Shown here: in pieces, positions 58,422-64,000 of the stretch
How positions within the stretch are numbered: position 1 is the stretch's first letter
Layout of the letters: every line of letters begins with the position of its first letter
Assembly (NCBI GenBank): GCA_003260075.1
Contig: QLIY01000320.1
Location: 94,318 to 158,317 of the forward strand
Reading direction: 5' to 3'
Source: Phallusia mammillata
Taxonomy: Eukaryota; Chordata; Ascidiacea; Phlebobranchia; Ascidiidae
Length of the DNA: 64,000 nucleotides
Program-made: the position numbers and the translations under genes
Notes under the pieces: generated by a model
The model's input: only the letters and a program-made list of their open reading frames with translations
Database searches by the model: none
What the model was told of the DNA's origin: nothing

Positions 58422-61400
58422 ATGTTGCAAATTGTTCTTTTTCTCTTCTTACTGAGATCCGTGCATTGCCATATTTGGCATCAGGATCTTGGTGGTTCAA
58501 CATGGACTGCGTCGGGTGTCAAGCCGCCATCGAATGTCATCATACAACTGTCGCATACCCAAGTACCTGGTTGCGTTCACACTGATTGGATGTATGGCAA
58601 GGGACCAACGGATGTAAGTGCACCAGATCATGTGATTTTAGTGTGTCTTTTAATCACAAATTTTTTGTTTGAATATTAAATTTTTTTTATTTGATTAAAG
58701 TTTAGTTAATTTTATTGGTTTAAGTAGTTTTAATGAAGAAACAGTGATTATTGTAAGGTCTGCACTAAGATGTATTCTATATACACAAGTACTCTGTGAC
58801 CCCCCCCCCCATGTGATTTTAGTGTGTCTTTTAATCACAAATTTTTTGTTTGAATATGTAAAAAAAATGTTTAAAAAAATATTTTTGATCAAAGTTTAGT
58901 TAATTTTATTGGTTTAAAAAGTTTTGTTGATGATAAAAGTGATTATTGTTAAAGTCTGAACTAAGATGTAATCTATATACACAAGTACTCTGGCTGTTTT
59001 GTGATTAAATAACTTTTAAGTCGGTGTATAGTGTTCCAAGAAGTTTTAAAATGTAAAATAAATGTAAACATGTTTTTTACTGTCTAAAACTCATAAGTCA
59101 CTATATAAATGTGATATATGTAACATACATTTTCCTGGTTTTTAGTTGATTGCAGGTTAAAACTGTATTCCACATTGCATCATTTCTTGTGCATTTTTGT
59201 ACAGGATCCCTATTATGGGTTTAATGATGTAAATCTTCGATGGATTGCGGAAACTGACTGGAAATATTCAAGAACATTTAGTTTACCTTCAGAGTTTCTC
59301 GCAGAACACGAACAATGGCTGGTGTTCGAAGGAGTCGACACTTTCGCAAATATTTCACTCAACGGAAAAGTGATTGGACAGACACACGACATGTTTATAA
59401 CTTATGTATGTTTTGTTTTACTTGCAAACACTGTAAACCCCAGGTAATCCAAACCTGTTTGGACCCCAAAAAATTGCGAGGAACAGGCTAAGATCCAGAT
59501 TAACCGATGTCGATTAATTAAAGTCTTGCCACATTGCAAATCATTTGTACCTTTAGTTTTGTCCAGATTAGGTGAAGATCTGGATTAACCAAATCTGGTT
59601 TAATCAACGTTTACATGTGTTTGTTTTGGTACCAAATATCTGCTGTGTGGAGGTTAAAGTGTCATTGTTAGTATAATCACATACTGATTATGATGGGTTA
59701 CTTAACTGCAGGCCACATCTGTTATTCTTCTGCAAAATTTATTTTTTTCTTAACAAATGCTTTGTGTCAGAGGGCGTGATACTGTTCAGTTCAAACATTT
59801 GCAACCTAAATGAAAGTCTTTTTTGCATTTCTTAATTTTTATGAAAGTATATAAATTACTGCATATATAAGCTAGATTTTATAGATTTTGTTTTGTAAAC
59901 TTAAGTTCACATTAAATTCAGTTAACTTGTTGTTTTCAGAGATTTAATGTGACTGGATTGCTTCAAGCTACTTTCAACATGTTGACTGTTTCATTTACAT
60001 CAGCAATAAACTACGCAGATTGGGAAGTAGCCAAACAACCCTACTCTATTCCACCTAATTGTCCACCAGATGTACAGCATGGAATATGTCATGTAAACCT
60101 TGTCAGGTAAACTACAAACACATTGTTCAGATTTTACTTATTCCGTGGGCGGTTGTATTTGTGACATGCTTGATAAATTACAAAATATGGCAACAACTCA
60201 GTATTCCCAACGGTGGTTTAAACAATGTAAGTCTGTTGCTGTTCCACTTGCGTTAGCTCAGCAAAACTTAATTGAATACATTGATTCAGGCATTTTAGAT
60301 CCGTAACTGGGCCCTAAAATGTTTAAAATTAGTCAACAGTAAAGTCCACACCACATTTTTTTCCAACTGTGGTTTAAACAATGTAAGCCTGATGTTGTTT
60401 CCATTTATCCAATAGAGATCAAAATCTGGTAAATTGTGTTAAATCACAACATTTGTGAAAAAGACCTCATACAACATCGCACACATATTCAACTCTTTGT
60501 GGATAAAAAAGCAACGCATAGTTGGATCTGGCATATATTCCGACAAACATTCCAATCCCGTTGCTTTTGTACTTTCTAATTGAATATGTCAACTATGTGA
60601 TCAATAGGAAAAATAACTTACTGATTTTTTACTATCACTTCTGCCACTGATGTATGAACAAGTTTGCAGTGGATTTTTTTAAAGCTAATTTTTACGATAT
60701 ACTACTGTAACAGTAGTTAAAAGACAGAAATGGCATGAGCAAAAATAAGTTTTGTTGCAACATATTTGATTTTTGGAACACTATACACAGATTTGTTTAC
60801 AAGTTTAACGATAATTATCGTTAATTATATAATTAATGTAACTGATGTGACCCTTTATATCACTGATGATGGCATTAGCATTTGCTAAAACAATTGATCA
60901 ACAAAGCATGTCACTTTTTACATCTGTTTGGGGTGTTGTTGTCCTCGTTAAACATCATTGATTATAAAACTCTTTTTTTACAACAGAAAGGAACAATGCT
61001 CATTCAGTTGGGATTGGGGTCCAGCGTTTGCGACGCAGGGGATTTGGAAACCAGTGTATGTTGTTTCATATTCCAGATCTATTTTGACACATGCAACTGC
61101 AACTTATAACTGGGGTGGGTTTTTTGTGTTACTATGATACTTCTGACTTATCCTCAAGACCAGGCGTGGGCAACCTGCGGCCCGCGGGCCACATGCGCCC
61201 CTTGATTAAAGATTGTGCGGCCCGCAAAGACACTTGGACTTCAAATGTACTGGCAAACGAGTCCAATTATTATATACTTTTTGTGCAGATTAGTGCGCTC
61301 AGTGCTATTTTTCTGCGACCTGACAAAATGCTGCTAGAATCAAATGCGAATTTTACCTGTAAGGCATTTTTGGTATGCAACAAAGTAAAATCACCTTGTG

Positions 61401-61586
61401 TTATACAAAGATCTAATTATCGCAATTGTATTTGGCCCCACAGTGACAAAGGTTGCCCACCCCTGCTCAAGACCATGGGATAACATTTTCACTAGTGTTG
61501 ACCAATTTTCAGACTGTGATTTCACTGAGCCCCAATAAAATGTCTAATGCCTTAACCCATATGTCCACTTGGCTTGTGAAAATCCT

Positions 61587-61634
<48 letters not shown>

Positions 61635-63684
61635 TTAAACCAAATACAGCTGAATTCGGTTAATCGCAACAACAAATCCGCGAAACTTATTTATGCAATT
61701 AACCAGAATATGAAATAATTGTCCACCTTTTTAAATGAATTACTACAGCTAAGATTTAAGAACTCTGTGCAATTAAACAGATTATGTGTTGACAAACTAG
61801 ATTCATCTGTATTTGACAAATATGTTTGTATTTATTGCATGGTCATACTTTTTATAGGTGGTACACTTCTGCACAAGTCTTTTATACTCATGAAACTGGA
61901 GATTTGTATTGACAACCAGCATTATCTATGATTGAAATATATTCAATGTTAATTGTTGGATTTTTAATTCAACTTAAAAACTATTTCTTTCAATGTCATA
62001 ACATTTATGTTTTCAGATAAAAATCAATTGTTGTTTGACCTGAAATTTCAAGTCTCGCAACAAGATTCAAAACTCCCAGTTCATGGAAATGTTTCCGTCT
62101 CAATTCCTGAACTTAAGGTTTCGAAAATCTTTCCCAATATTACATTGTCACAGGTCGAAGGTTCAACATCAGTTGTGAACTTGAACATTGATATGAGCAA
62201 GGTGAGATCAACAACAATTTATGCGTAACACCAAAAACTGCTTGTCTCTATATTTTAGCTTCATGAATTTATGTAATTAAAGCATTAGTTTATTTGTCAC
62301 TGGTTGCTAACTTCAGTTTTTGTGTTGGCTTTCTGTTTAAGAAAACATTTAGAAGAACATTACAAGTGTTGGATTTAACATGACTTATTGTTAGCTTTTA
62401 CATAATATCACACTGTATTTTGTGTTATTTCACATGCAAACACAGATATATATTTCAACATGTTCTTGGGATGTGATTTTGAGCAGTTTCTAGATTTCTT
62501 AGTTTACCGGAAGTTTGCAAGTTACAATCTTTAGAGATGTCTGTTGCTCGGCAACTGTTGATAATTGATCACATGACCTACTTACTGTTTATGACCTTTA
62601 ACCTACATACATATTTGTAGCTTGATTGAGCAACAAACATTGGTGTGTAAATAATTCCAAGCACAGTTCCCTAAATGAGGGAATTTTCTATTTAAAGCAA
62701 AACTGACAGACGACCTGTATGAAGTAAATGCGTTTTTTTGCAAACATTAAAAAATTTCAATTAAAACAAAAAAAAATAACATTTATTTTTACAAACATTG
62801 TTGCTAACATTACAGCCGTAAGGTATTTCCTTACTAGATACAAACTTGAACTACATGTTGAACCAGTTGTTTGAATTTAAACATATATATTGCAGGTTGC
62901 ATTTAAACGATGGTGGCCGAATGGGTATGGTGACGCAAACCTGTATAACGTTTCAGTAAACTTCACTTCCACTGATGGGATGGATGTGAGCAGTCGAAGT
63001 TTCAGGTGAGGTGTAAAAAAGAGGTTAAAAATAATACAATATATACTTGTGCTGCTAGTTTTTGGTTTTGAGGGAGTTTTTGAAAACTTTATGTTTTATT
63101 TAGGTTTTAGTGAAACCCAAATTCTAATGAATGTTCTTTTGGAAACTATTTGATTGGGAATTTAATATTTCTGACTTATATTTTCATTTTCTAAACTTAT
63201 ATTTTCATTTTTTATTTTCATTTCATTACACATACAGAAAAAAACATACAGTTTAAAAATAGTATTTTGTCAGTATGATTGTAATGGATAGTTTTGGGTT
63301 TTTCTGACCCCTTCCGGTGTCATGTGTACCCCCAGCTTCACCAACTAGTTGCAATGCATTTAACCACGATCCACCAACTTTACCCGCTACTTTAGTGTAG
63401 TCCTTAACTCTTTACCTTGGTGGCTATTTCTTGGTGCTTGTGTAACTGTGTTCTCCTCCATAAAGCAAATAAACTAGGTTATTTGGACAGGTAATGTATA
63501 ATGCATGTAACATTACTTTTATTGTTTTAAGATTTGGTTTCCGCAAGGTTGAGTTGGTTCAGGAACCGATCAATGGATCGACCGGGTTAAGCTTTTATTT
63601 CAAAATTAACGACAAAGCTTTGTTTGTGAAAGGAGCAAATTGGATCCCAGCTGATGCTTTTAAGAATCGAATCACCCTCGACAG
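58422..63684 (+). CDS. MANBA: Beta-mannosidase, N-terminal part (continues past the window)
   Basis: Eight exons join in phase: 58422-58613, 59205-59405, 59940-60106, 60987-61055, 61077-61114, 62017-62201, 62896-63005, 63532-63684, coding 371 aa of an enzyme that has 879 aa in human. It removes terminal beta-mannose from glycoprotein oligosaccharides in the lysosome (GH2 family). Residues 1-18 are a signal peptide. Family landmarks in order are [82 protein letters not shown], and [21 protein letters not shown]. The 38-nt exon 5 was found by phase and fit. The last donor leads to phase 2; the catalytic glutamates lie beyond the window. A duplication around C11 (58630-58799 and 58811-58990) lies in intron 1. 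Confidence 0.95.
61161..61465 (+). mobile_element. 305-bp hAT-type MITE with perfect target duplication
   Basis: It starts CAGGCGTGGGCAACCTGCGG, continues CCCGCGGGCC, and ends AAGGTTGCCCACCCCTG. Perfect ctcaagac copies flank it at 61153-61160 and 61466-61473. It begins 46 bases after MANBA exon 5. Confidence 0.85.
61588..61634. other. C47 run, probable sized assembly gap
   Basis: It lies in MANBA intron 5 without duplicated flanks. The exons on both sides join in phase and match the family, so no coding sequence seems lost. Confidence 0.6.
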
Positions 63685-64000
63685 GTAACCGAGCTGAAGA
63701 AAATTATCTTGCTTAAATTTGTTGTAAACTTTTATTGGTGACATTTAATCCCTATTAAACCTTACCGGTATGCTTGGTACTGCATGGGTACTTGGAGCTA
63801 AAACTTGCTTGGTGCCACAGGTGTGCTAGGTACCACAATTGTTGGCATTTGTAGTACACACATGTTTGCACCTGTAAATGTGATTGTTACAACAGATTTT
63901 ACACCACATGTGCATTTTGTAAAAGTAGCTATATTTTCAAACACTTATAGGAAGAAATCTCCAACTTGTTATGGGTCCCCTTCCTTGAAGGGGACACATC

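Noticed and set aside
23266..61638. Open frames encoding poly-Pro or poly-Gly (for example 23266-23451, 26049-26333, 26935-27180, 44491-44739, 61453-61638)
   Set aside because: They exist only because C runs translate as Pro or Gly; the runs are probable gaps and the flanks are introns or other exons.
1860..63684. A biosynthetic or immune gene cluster
   Set aside because: The five genes belong to unrelated pathways with orthologues of general function; no shared regulation is visible.

Overview
The window is nuclear DNA from a chordate invertebrate, most likely a solitary ascidian of the genus Ciona. The reasons are AT-rich non-coding DNA, many short GT-AG introns, deuterostome-type orthologues, dense short transposons and tRNA-derived SINEs, and 3' splice sites placed 10-50 nt before start codons, as expected of spliced-leader trans-splicing. 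The genus is inferred from these traits, not proven. No bacterial, viral or CRISPR feature is visible.

Layout. (1) 1860-12592 (+): a secreted protein of about 464 aa with a signal peptide, one MAM domain, a very basic linker and two tandem copies of a six-cysteine module that I do not recognise. (2) 14240-27545 (+): leukotriene A4 hydrolase, 17 exons, 611 aa. (3) 28633-51709 (+): DROSHA, the nuclear RNase III of microRNA processing, 30 exons, with one exon end lost in an assembly gap. (4) 55619-52673 (-): a cytosolic sulfotransferase, 3 exons, 291 aa. (5) 58422 to past the window end (+): the N-terminal 42 percent of lysosomal beta-mannosidase, 8 exons seen. All exon joins were checked for reading phase by hand. 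The genes belong to unrelated pathways and look like ordinary neighbours, not a cluster or operon.

Introns and intergenic DNA are filled with short non-autonomous DNA transposons. At least twelve have hAT-type ends and recognisable 8-bp target duplications, and several target sites resemble nTCTARAC. There are also tRNA-derived SINE pieces, a TA-flanked and a TTAA-flanked element, and a 215-bp near-perfect palindrome inside a DROSHA intron.

The sequence carries 47 pure C (44) or G (3) runs. None is shorter than 10, most are exactly 10 plus any natural neighbouring C, and others are 35-89 long. About 28 of them sit exactly between two near-identical copies of the flanking DNA. The best reading is that they are scaffold gaps written as C, with minimum-size gaps where allelic contig ends overlap but were not merged. 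Most duplicated exons here are therefore probably haplotype copies, not real gene structure. The most promising biology is the tandem six-cysteine module of gene 1 and the natural Tyr-to-Phe change at the suicide-inactivation site of LTA4H.
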